64,000 nt of DNA, taken from Cellulomonas pakistanensis (GTDB lineage Bacteria; Actinomycetota; Actinomycetes; Actinomycetales; Cellulomonadaceae). Made by a program: the position numbers and the translations under genes. Numbering within the stretch: the stretch's first letter is position 1; each line of letters begins with the position of its first letter. The stretch is from assembly GCF_016862755.1 (NCBI RefSeq), contig NZ_BONO01000009.1, positions 62,001 to 126,000 on the forward strand, given 5' to 3'. The notes below the pieces were generated by a model. It was given only the letters and a program-made list of their open reading frames with translations, was not told the DNA's origin and made no database searches. Shown here piece after piece: positions 57,730-64,000 of this stretch.

Positions 57730-58464
57730 TCACGCCCGCCGGCGCAGCGCCCAGGTCGCGCCGGCCACGGACGCGGCGCACCAGGCGAGCAGCACGACGA
57801 GTGAGCGGCCGGGCATCGAGAACGCGTCGCTCGCGAGCCCGGACCGGATCAGCTGGGCCATGGGCTCGAACGGCAGCCACTCGTGCGCCGCCTGCAGCCA
57901 GGCGGGCATGCGGTCCGCCGGGTAGCTGACCGGGGTGAACAGCAGGATCACGAACACCAGCACCTGCGTCATCAGCATCGCCAGCGTCGGCTTGAGCAGG
58001 GACGCCATGCCGTAGCCGACCGCCGCGGCGGTCAGCGAGACCAGCAGCGTCGCGGGCACCAGCCAGGGCGCGGGCGAGAGGTCGACGTCGAACCGCAGCA
58101 CGCCGGTGACGATGCCGAGCACCATGCCGGGCAGCGCGATGAGCGTCCACACGAGCAGGTCGCTCACGAGGAACAGCCCGCGCGGCACCGGCAGCGTGCG
58201 CATCCAGTCGAGGCTGCCCTCGGTGCGGGACTGCGACAGCATCTGCGGCGTCATGACCAGGCCCACCATGACGAGCGTGATCGTCGGCGCCCCGGTCGCG
58301 AGGTAGAGCGCCTGGTCGGGCGGCGGGTCGCCGATGACCAGTCCGAAGCCGAGGATCGTCGCGATCGCGAGGAACACCTGCACGAGCACGAGCAGCGGGA
58401 GCATCGTGGCCTGCCGCCGGAACTGCCACTGGGTGAGCAGGAGCGTCTGCTGGACCGTGGTCAC
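57730..58464 (-). CDS. ABC-2 type transporter permease
   Basis: 244 residues from GTG 58464, overlapping the ATPase stop (GTGA). Six hydrophobic helices, with the typical TPQMLSQSRTEGSLDWMRTLPV segment between helices 2 and 3. With the upstream ATPase it forms an exporter under likely TetR control. Substrate unknown. Confidence 0.9.
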   Translation of the reverse strand: MTTVQQTLLLTQWQFRRQATMLPLLVLVQVFLAIATILGFGLVIGDPPPDQALYLATGAPTITLVMVGLVMTPQMLSQSRTEGSLDWMRTLPVPRGLFLVSDLLVWTLIALPGMVLGIVTGVLRFDVDLSPAPWLVPATLLVSLTAAAVGYGMASLLKPTLAMLMTQVLVFVILLFTPVSYPADRMPAWLQAAHEWLPFEPMAQLIRSGLASDAFSMPGRSLVVLLAWCAASVAGATWALRRRA

Positions 58465-59438
58465 GCCGCCACCTCCGCCGTCCGGCCCTGCGCGGCGCGG
58501 TGCTCGTCGCCGACGAGCTCCACGTACACGTCCTCCAGGGACGCGGGGGTCAGCGCGTACCGCTCGAGGCGGCGCCCGGCGACCTCGCCCTGCGCCCAGC
58601 GGACGACCTCGGCGGCGTCCTCGGCGCGCACGGTGCCGACCTCGCGGTTCCGCCCGCGCGACACCTCCCGGACGGCCGGGTGCCAGCGCCAGCCGGCGTC
58701 GACGGCGCCGGGGGACAGGTCGGCCTCGACCGTGAGCGTGCCCTGCAGGTGCGCGGTGAGGCCCGCCGGGGTGTCGTCGGCGACGACGCGCCCGTGGTCC
58801 AGGACGGCGAGCCGGTCGACGACCCGCTCGGCCTCCCGCACGTTGTGCGTCACGAGGAGCACGGCGCGGCCGTCGTCGGCGAGCGACCGGATCTGCTGCC
58901 ACAGCAGCCGGCGCCGGACCGGGTCGACGTCGTTGGTCGGCTCGTCGAGCACCACCAGCCGCCCCGGGGCGACGACGGTCATCGCGAACGCGGTGAGCCG
59001 GGCGATGCCGCCCGACACCTTCTCGGCCGGGGTGTCGGCCCACGGGCCGAGGTCGAGGGCGTCCAGCAGCTCGCCGGTCCGCGTCCGCACGGCGGCCCGG
59101 TCCGCGCCCCGGATCCGGCCGACCAGCTCGATCGCGCGGCGCGGCGTCAGGCCGGTGATCGGCACGTTCGCCTGCGCCTGGATCGACGTGCGGCGCCGGG
59201 CCTCGTCGGGCCGGGCGACGGCGTCGACGCCCTCCAGCGCGATGGTGCCGGCGTCGGGGAGGACGAGCCCCACGACCTGGTTGACCAGCGTCGTCTTGCC
59301 CGCGCCGTTGTGGCCGAGCAGGCCGACGACCTGCCCGGCCGCGACGTCCAGGTCGATGCCGTCGTTCGCCTGCACTCCGTTGCGTCCCCGGTACCGCTTG
59401 CGCAGCCCGCGGACGGTCAGGACCGCCGCCTCGCTCAT
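58461..59438 (-). CDS. ABC transporter ATP-binding protein
   Basis: 325 residues. Walker A GHNGAGKTTL near 42-51, a degenerate signature region (VSGGIARLTAFAM), Walker B LVVLDEPTNDVDP and the H-loop LVTHNVRE. The C-terminal 90 residues form the accessory domain common to ABC-2 drug exporters. It is first in the operon and its promoter lies among three TetR-type operators shared with the divergent regulator gene. Confidence 0.93.
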   Translation of the reverse strand: MSEAAVLTVRGLRKRYRGRNGVQANDGIDLDVAAGQVVGLLGHNGAGKTTLVNQVVGLVLPDAGTIALEGVDAVARPDEARRRTSIQAQANVPITGLTPRRAIELVGRIRGADRAAVRTRTGELLDALDLGPWADTPAEKVSGGIARLTAFAMTVVAPGRLVVLDEPTNDVDPVRRRLLWQQIRSLADDGRAVLLVTHNVREAERVVDRLAVLDHGRVVADDTPAGLTAHLQGTLTVEADLSPGAVDAGWRWHPAVREVSRGRNREVGTVRAEDAAEVVRWAQGEVAGRRLERYALTPASLEDVYVELVGDEHRAAQGRTAEVAA

Positions 59439-59476
59439 CTCGTGCTCCCTCGTCAGCCGGACGCCGACCGGTGGGA

Positions 59477-59488
59477 TACCGATCGGTA
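59477..59488. promoter_or_regulatory. TetR operator 1
   Basis: TACCGATCGGTA is a perfect 12-bp palindrome close to the ABC ATPase start (minus strand); same core as operators 2 and 3. Confidence 0.7.
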
Positions 59489-59521
59489 CATCCGGGAACG
59501 TAGCAGGATGTGTGCGTCGAG

Positions 59522-59533
59522 TACCAGTCGGTA
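59522..59533. promoter_or_regulatory. TetR operator 2
   Basis: TACCAGTCGGTA, the TACC-N4-GGTA core with an imperfect centre, in the middle of the divergent region. Confidence 0.65.
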
Positions 59534-59598
59534 TTTCGCGCCGATGCGGCGTGTCCGCGCTGGTGGACGGCGGGCCGCGGCCGGCCGGGCGGCCGACA

Positions 59599-59627
59599 TA
59601 CCGGTCGGTACGCCGGTCGGGTAGGCT
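59599..59627 (+). promoter_or_regulatory. TetR operator 3 and tetR -10 box
   Basis: TACCGGTCGGTA at 59599-59610 lies just upstream of TAGGCT (59622-59627), which is seven bases before the tetR ATG. The operator covers the expected -35 region, and the transcript is probably leaderless. This predicts autorepression. Confidence 0.65.
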
Positions 59628-59634
59628 GGGCGGC

Positions 59635-60453
59635 ATGGCACGCAGGCAGGACGACCGCACCCCCGACGACGGCACCGCGCCCGGCGACGACTCGATCGGC
59701 GCCGCCACCCGCGCGCTCGCCGACGCCACCGCCGCGCTGACCCGCCTGATCGGGAAGCAGGTGCAGTCGGTGGTCCCGGAGGTCTCGGACGCGGTCGCGG
59801 CCAGCCTGCGCGAGGCGTCGCGGGGGCTGGCGGACGCGTCGGAGAGCGTGGGGCGGCGCGCCGGGGGCTCGCGCGCCGACGAGCGCCGCACGGAGCGCGC
59901 GCACCGCACCCGCGCCGAGCTGCTCGACGCCGCGGCGCGGGCGTTCGCGCGGCACGGCTACGAGGGGGCCTCGCTCGGGGACATCGCGGCCGACGCCGGG
60001 TACACGAAGGGCGCGGTGTACGCCCACTTCGGGTCGAAGCACGAGCTGTTCGTGGAGGTCGCGCGCCGTTTCTTCGCCTCCGCGCCGGTCGGATCCGGGC
60101 TGCCCGACCTGGGTGACGACGACCTCGAGCACGAGCTCGCGGCCGTGCTCGGCGGCCTCGTCGACGAGGACCGGCTGCTGCTGTCGCTCGAGATCCTGTC
60201 CTTCGCCGTGCGGCACCCCGAGGCGCGTGCCGAGATCGGCGCGGTGCACGAGGAGGGGTTCGCCGAGCTGGCGGAGCAGGTCGGCCGCCGCCGGCACCCC
60301 GACGCGCCGGAGCCCGCCGAGGCCGACTGGGACACCGCGCTCGCGGTCGTCAGCGTGTCGAACATCGCCCTGCTGCTCGGCTCCGTGACCGGGTCGCCCC
60401 ACGCGTCGCCCGAGGCCGGCGCGCGCGTCATCGCCCGGCTGCTGCGCGGCTGA
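59635..60453 (+). CDS. TetR-family regulator with extended N-terminus
   Basis: 272 residues from ATG 59635. Residues 1-85 are an unusual helical, Asp/Ala-rich extension. The TetR HTH is at about 88-135 (RAELLDAAARAFARHGYEGASLGDIAADAGYTKGAVYAHF split by the turn), followed by a helical ligand domain. It likely represses itself and the divergent ABC exporter through three TACC-N4-GGTA sites. No ribosome binding site precedes the ATG. Confidence 0.92.
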   Translation: MARRQDDRTPDDGTAPGDDSIGAATRALADATAALTRLIGKQVQSVVPEVSDAVAASLREASRGLADASESVGRRAGGSRADERRTERAHRTRAELLDAAARAFARHGYEGASLGDIAADAGYTKGAVYAHFGSKHELFVEVARRFFASAPVGSGLPDLGDDDLEHELAAVLGGLVDEDRLLLSLEILSFAVRHPEARAEIGAVHEEGFAELAEQVGRRRHPDAPEPAEADWDTALAVVSVSNIALLLGSVTGSPHASPEAGARVIARLLRG

Positions 60454-60457
60454 CGCC

Positions 60458-61027
60458 TCAGTCCGCCTCGCCCCGGGCGCGGTGCGAGAGCCGGAGCGGC
60501 AGGACGACCCACACCACCGTCAGCCCCACCAGCGCGACCGCGCCGGCCACCCAGCCCGCCGACCGGCCGACCACGACGTCGAACAGCAGCAGCGCGGAAC
60601 CGGCGAGCACCAGCGCGAGCGTCGCCAGCCCGGCCTGCGCCATCCGGTCGGCGGAGTCCACGAGCTCCCGCTTGAGGTGCCGGCGGAACAGGATCCGGTG
60701 CAGCGACACGGGCGCGACGATGAACCCGGTCGCGGCCACCGCGAGCACGACGAGGGCCAGGTAGACGGTCTTCTGGTGGGCGTCGAGGTCCAGGAAGCGC
60801 TGCTGGAACGGCACCGTCAGCAGGAAGCCCGTGAGGATCTGGACGCCGGTCTGCGCCACGCGCAGCTCCTGGAGCAGCTCGTTCCAGTTCCGGTCCATCC
60901 GCTCGGTCGCCGTCTCGTTCCGGCCGTCGTGGGGGTCGGCGTCACGGGGGTCGGCGTCGTGGTCCTCGGGTCGAGCGGCGCTGTGGCGCGGGGCGGGGTG
61001 CGGGGTGGTGCTCTGCGGCTGCGACAT
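60458..61027 (-). CDS. DUF6328 family membrane protein
   Basis: 189 residues. A 40-residue His/Asp/Pro-rich lead precedes NWNELLQELRVAQTGVQILTGFLLTVPFQ, the signature of DUF6328, and four hydrophobic helices. It ends in a basic tail. Convergent with tetR (four bases between the stops) and divergent from ssrA. Function unknown. Confidence 0.85.
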   Translation of the reverse strand: MSQPQSTTPHPAPRHSAARPEDHDADPRDADPHDGRNETATERMDRNWNELLQELRVAQTGVQILTGFLLTVPFQQRFLDLDAHQKTVYLALVVLAVAATGFIVAPVSLHRILFRRHLKRELVDSADRMAQAGLATLALVLAGSALLLFDVVVGRSAGWVAGAVALVGLTVVWVVLPLRLSHRARGEAD

Positions 61028-61140
61028 CGTCGTCGGTCCTTCGTCCGGTGCCGCTCGGGGGCGGCGGCGTCAGGCCCGTATGGTGCCGCGCGCGGTCGCA
61101 GCGCGCTGGTCAGCGCGCCGGGGCGTCGGCGCGCGGAGTC

Positions 61141-61167
61141 GGGAATGACGATGCGGGCGGCGGCGTT
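61141..61167 (+). promoter_or_regulatory. SigR/SigH-type promoter upstream of ssrA
   Basis: GGGAAT (61141-61146), exactly 18 bases, GTT (61165-61167) matches the SigR/SigH consensus. The start would be near 61175, about 80 bases upstream of mature tmRNA. Confidence 0.7.
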
Positions 61168-61174
61168 GGGCACG

Positions 61175-61180
61175 TATGCT
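61175..61180 (+). promoter_or_regulatory. Candidate housekeeping -10 box of ssrA
   Basis: TATGCT at 61175-61180, ten bases after the SigH-type site, could give basal expression. No clear -35 box. Confidence 0.4.
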
Positions 61181-61256
61181 GGACCTGCTGCGCTCGGCGG
61201 CCGGACCCTCGCGAGGGGGCTCGGACGAGGGGCCGCGGTGTTTGACAACTCCACAT

Positions 61257-61623
61257 GGGGGTGATCGGTTTCGACGGTGATCGTCGAGCCAGGAGAAGCG
61301 GGCCGAGGACACACGGTTATCTCGCTAACGCTCCGTGTAAACCCATAGGTGCCGATAACAAGCGCACCGACTTCGCCCTCGCCGCCTGAGCGAGCCTCGA
61401 AGTCCGTCAGCCTGAGCTAGCTCCCGTCTCAGATCCTGGCGTCATCTAGGGAGCCACTGCTCGCAGTCCTCGTCACCGGGGCTGCGGGGACTTTCAGGTG
61501 ACTGAGCCTGTCCACCACTCGTCTGCGTGATGGTGGGGGCCGAGAAAAGCGCAGCAGACTGCGCCCGGAGAAGTCCTGGTTCCACGTCATCGGACGCGGG
61601 TTCGATTCCCGCCACCTCCACCA
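61257..61623 (+). ncRNA. ssrA: Transfer-messenger RNA
   Basis: The 5' end GGGGGTG pairs with CACCTCC before the 3' ACCA (seven-base acceptor stem, encoded CCA). A TTCGATTC T-loop lies near the 3' end. The tag reading frame gives ADNKRTDFALAA and then TGA at about 61351-61389, the ALAA end being the usual protease signal. Length 367 nt. Works with SmpB (49893) in trans-translation. The mature 5' end is set by RNase P. Confidence 0.97.
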
Positions 61624-61624
61624 C

Positions 61625-61660
61625 CGAGAGGCCCGTCCCCACCAGGGGGCGGGCCTCTCG
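61625..61660. terminator. Terminator after ssrA
   Basis: Stem of 15 pairs with one bulged T (61625-61640 with 61646-61660) around a short loop, starting two bases after the mature 3' end. It can also end the convergent PemK-like transcript (stop at 61672). Confidence 0.85.
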
Positions 61661-61671
61661 TGCGTCCGGCG

Positions 61672-62100
61672 TCAGCGCACCCCGCGCGCCGCGTCGTCGT
61701 ACCACCGCAGCCACGCCGACCCGGCGTCCCCGGTCCGCCGGCGCAGCGCGGTCCGGCGCAGCACCATCGGCCGCAGGTCCACCCAGCCCCGCGTCGACAG
61801 CCCCGGCAGCGCCTCGGGCGACCGCGCGTAGCCGTCCCGACCGTCCTGGTCCTTCGAGGTCAGCCGGACCACGGTGCACCGCCGCCCTCGCGACGACAGC
61901 ACGACGACCGGCCGGTCCTTGGCGCCGGTCCCGTCGCGGTACGGCACCATCGCGAACCACACGTCGCCGCGCCGGGCCCGCGGCGCCCCCGCGCGTCCGA
62001 GCAGCCGGAGCACGAGCAGCACCGCGCCGGCCGCGAGCACCAGCAGCCAGGGCCGGTCCGCGACCAGGTCGGCGAGGGCGTCGGGCACGAGGTCGGTCAT
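61672..62100 (-). CDS. Membrane-anchored PemK/MazF-like protein
   Basis: 142 residues. A transmembrane helix (about 17-36, PWLLVLAAGAVLLVLRLLG) precedes a PemK/MazF fold: RRGDVWFAMVPYRDG, RPVVVLSSRGRRCTVVRLTSK. MazF toxins cut RNA and are normally soluble with an adjacent antitoxin. Here there is no antitoxin gene and the domain is membrane-tethered, so it may be a solo, non-toxic or regulated RNase. Confidence 0.82.
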   Translation of the reverse strand: MTDLVPDALADLVADRPWLLVLAAGAVLLVLRLLGRAGAPRARRGDVWFAMVPYRDGTGAKDRPVVVLSSRGRRCTVVRLTSKDQDGRDGYARSPEALPGLSTRGWVDLRPMVLRRTALRRRTGDAGSAWLRWYDDAARGVR

Positions 62101-62127
62101 GCGGAGGAGTGTCGCAGGCGGCCGGCC

Positions 62128-62889
62128 TCAGGCCCGGTAGTACACCGCCAGCGGGTACCCCGGGCCCTCGACGACCGTCACCGGCGTCGCGAACACGTCC
62201 GACAGCACCGCGTCCGTCATCACCTCGCGCGGCGTCCCGACGTACCGGACCCGCCCCTCGGTCATCGCGACGACCTGGTCGGCGTACGCGGACGCGAAGT
62301 TGATGTCGTGCACGACCAGCACCACGGTCTTGCCGAGCTCGTCGGCGGCGCGGCGCAGCCGGGCCATCATCGACACGGCGTGCTGCATGTCGAGGTTGTT
62401 CAGCGGCTCGTCGAGCAGGACGTACTCGGTGTCCTGGGCGAGCACCATCGCGACGTAGGCGCGCTGCCGCTGGCCGCCGGACAGCTCGTCGAGGAACCGG
62501 TGCTGCAGGTCCACGAGGTCGAGGAACCCGAGCGCCGTGTCGACGGCCGCCTCGTCGTCGCGGGTGATCCGGCCCTGCGAGTGCGGGAACCGGCCGAGCT
62601 GCACGAGCTGCCGCACGGTCAGCCGGGCGACGAAGTGGTTCTCCTGGCGCAGGATCGCCAGCCGCTTCGCGAGCTCCCGCGGGCGCGCGGTCACGACGTC
62701 GAGGCCGCCGACCGTCACCCGGCCGGCGTCGGCGCCGAGCAGCCGCCCGACGATCGTCAGCATGGTGGACTTGCCGGCGCCGTTCGGGCCGACGAGGGCG
62801 GTCACGCCGCCCGTGGGGATCTCGAGGTCGACCGGCCCGAGGGCGTGGACGTCCCCGTAGGTCTTGGCGACGCCGTCGAGGGTGATCAC
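62128..62889 (-). CDS. Iron-siderophore ABC transporter ATP-binding protein
   Basis: 253 residues from GTG 62889, overlapping the permease stop by four bases. Walker A GPNGAGKST near 34-42, signature LSGGQRQRAYVAMVLAQ, Walker B YVLLDEPLNNLD and the H-loop VVHDINFA. The FecE/FepC-like sequence, together with the two FecCD permeases upstream, indicates siderophore or heme uptake. Confidence 0.93.
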   Translation of the reverse strand: MITLDGVAKTYGDVHALGPVDLEIPTGGVTALVGPNGAGKSTMLTIVGRLLGADAGRVTVGGLDVVTARPRELAKRLAILRQENHFVARLTVRQLVQLGRFPHSQGRITRDDEAAVDTALGFLDLVDLQHRFLDELSGGQRQRAYVAMVLAQDTEYVLLDEPLNNLDMQHAVSMMARLRRAADELGKTVVLVVHDINFASAYADQVVAMTEGRVRYVGTPREVMTDAVLSDVFATPVTVVEGPGYPLAVYYRA

Positions 62890-63941
62890 CGCAGGCCCTT
62901 CCGGAGCAGGTGGACGAGGAACACGAGTCCGCCGCCGAGCTCGATGATGACGGAGACGAGGCCGCCGGCGTAGAACACGTGCCGGAGCACGAAGTAGGCG
63001 AGCAGGAGCGTGGCGGACGCGACGGCGACGACCATCGGCAGCGTCCGGGCGTGCCGGCTCGTGCCGACGACCTGGTAGGTCAGCATCGCGACGACGAACC
63101 CGAAGAACGTCATCGGGCCGACCATCGACGTCGACACCGAGATGAGCACCGCGACCAGGACCAGCGTCAGCAGCACCTCGCGCTGGTGCCGCACGCCGAG
63201 GCTGGTCGCGGTCTCCCGGCCGAGCGCCACGACGTCGAGCACGTGCCGGCGCCGCCACAGCACCGTGCCGACGACGACGCAGACCAGCGCGCCCCACGGC
63301 AGGTAGGACGCGTCCGAGACGCTGATGTTGCCGAACAGCCGGGCCGAGAGGATGTCGAACTCGCTCGGCGTCAGCAGCCGCTGCATGAACGTCGACAGCG
63401 AGCCGAACCCCATGCCCAGCACGACGCCGACCAGCAGCAGGAGGTGCAGGTTCGCGCGCGTGCCGGTGAACAGCCAGCCGTACAGCAGGGACGCGACGCC
63501 GACCATGAGCAGGCTCTGCAGCGCGATCTTGCCGAGCCCGTCGGTGGCCGCCAGCGTGCCGGCGCCGAACAGGAACACCAGCGCGGTCTGGATGACGCGG
63601 TACATCGCGTCGAACCCCAGGATCGACGGCGTGAGGATCCGGTTGTTCGTCACGGTGTGGAACACGACCGTCGCGACGCCCTGGCAGAACGCGACGACGA
63701 GGATCGTGCCGACCGAGGTGAACCGGCTCCGGACGATCACCCAGAAGCCCGACGAGCCCGGGGGAGCGGGGTTGCCGTAGGTGAGCACGCCGACGGCCGC
63801 CGCGACGGCGACGAGCGCGACGACCGCGAGCCGGAAGCCGTACGAGCCGGTCACGGCGCGCAGCCGGGTGCCGCCGGGCGCCGGACGCCCCGCCGGGGTC
63901 GCCGGGGCCGTGGGCGGGGACGTGGTCGCGACCTCAGCCAC
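62886..63941 (-). CDS. Iron-siderophore ABC transporter permease (FecCD type)
   Basis: 351 residues from a GTG start. A Pro/Ala/Thr-rich lead of 30 residues precedes about nine hydrophobic helices of the BtuC/FecCD family, with RILTPSILGFDAMYRV and GPMTFFGFVVAMLTYQVVGTSRHART motifs. It overlaps the preceding permease stop by eight bases, so the two permeases form a heterodimer. The binding protein is expected outside the window. Confidence 0.93.
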   Translation of the reverse strand: MAEVATTSPPTAPATPAGRPAPGGTRLRAVTGSYGFRLAVVALVAVAAAVGVLTYGNPAPPGSSGFWVIVRSRFTSVGTILVVAFCQGVATVVFHTVTNNRILTPSILGFDAMYRVIQTALVFLFGAGTLAATDGLGKIALQSLLMVGVASLLYGWLFTGTRANLHLLLLVGVVLGMGFGSLSTFMQRLLTPSEFDILSARLFGNISVSDASYLPWGALVCVVVGTVLWRRRHVLDVVALGRETATSLGVRHQREVLLTLVLVAVLISVSTSMVGPMTFFGFVVAMLTYQVVGTSRHARTLPMVVAVASATLLLAYFVLRHVFYAGGLVSVIIELGGGLVFLVHLLRKGLR

Positions 63942-64000
63942 GGCGCTGCACCCGCAGGACGAGGGCGACGAACGCGGCGGCGCCGACCAGGCCGAGCACC
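63934..64000 (-). CDS. Second FecCD-type permease, C-terminal fragment
   Basis: Only the last 21 codons are in the window: a hydrophobic helix and the basic end RVQRRG before TGA at 63934-63936. The eight-base overlap with the next permease gene and the helix-plus-basic-tail ending identify it as the partner permease; the rest lies beyond base 64000. Confidence 0.7.
   Translation of the reverse strand, partial: VLGLVGAAAFVALVLRVQRRG

Noticed and set aside
61561-61623. A separate tRNA gene near 61560-61623
   Set aside because: The TTCGATTC loop and CCA end belong to the tRNA-like domain of tmRNA; the partner 5' arm is at 61257.

Overview
The window is very GC-rich, gene-dense actinobacterial chromosome with many GTG starts, 4-base start/stop overlaps (GTGA or ATGA) inside operons and several candidate leaderless genes. 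Gene order matches the conserved mtrA-mtrB-lpqB-comF-hpf-secA ... rsgA-aroA ... sigH-rshA block of Actinomycetota and the prfB-ftsE-ftsX-smpB-ssrA block. A Cellulomonas-like member of the Micrococcales is the likeliest source; this is inferred from content and style, not from a database search.

Region 1 (1-5401, minus): a five-gene operon reading off the left edge: low-complexity multipass membrane protein, DUF4129, DUF4350, MoxR AAA+ ATPase and a DUF58 protein cut by the edge. Region 2 (5575-18797): MtrA/MtrB two-component system with lipoprotein LpqB, ComF, ribosome hibernation factor, YcaQ-type winged-helix protein, SecA, an Rv3235-type protein, a DUF6912-like protein and a histidinol-phosphatase-type phosphatase. 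Region 3 (19046-23492): rsgA, aroA, a DoxX-like protein, the redox sigma factor/anti-sigma pair sigH-rshA with its own SigR/SigH-type promoter, and a 24-codon gene for ribosomal protein bL37. Region 4 (23626-28542): orphan pilT, a DUF4097-PadR pair with a palindromic operator, a degenerate SGNH protein, a 51-aa membrane protein and a DJ-1/AraC regulator.

Region 5 (28578-41505): the fused 2-oxoglutarate decarboxylase/dehydrogenase (kgd/odhA), an ABC-2 exporter, a two-component system, two CNNM/CBS proteins, a VanY-like carboxypeptidase and an aldose epimerase. Region 6 (41554-45333) looks accessory: a secreted SGNH hydrolase with a PKD domain heads an operon of four tandem paralogous small membrane proteins of unknown function, one with a C-terminal frameshift. 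Region 7 (45516-50363): prfB, ftsE, ftsX, an M23 peptidase and smpB. Region 8 (50553-61623): YyaL-like protein, two alpha/beta hydrolases, NDH-2, an ATP-dependent DNA ligase, a histidine phosphatase, an ABC-2 exporter divergent from its likely TetR repressor, DUF6328 and tmRNA (ssrA), which also carries a SigR/SigH-type promoter. Region 9 (61672-64000): a membrane-anchored PemK/MazF-like protein and a siderophore ABC transporter running off the right edge.

Two themes go beyond ordinary annotation. First, gene 3' ends carry long-armed palindromes that fall into related families; two copies 23 kb apart are near identical. Second, SigH, its anti-sigma factor, the tmRNA promoter, SmpB and bL37 suggest that thiol stress is wired to ribosome rescue. 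No rRNA, tRNA, CRISPR array, IS element or prophage was recognised.
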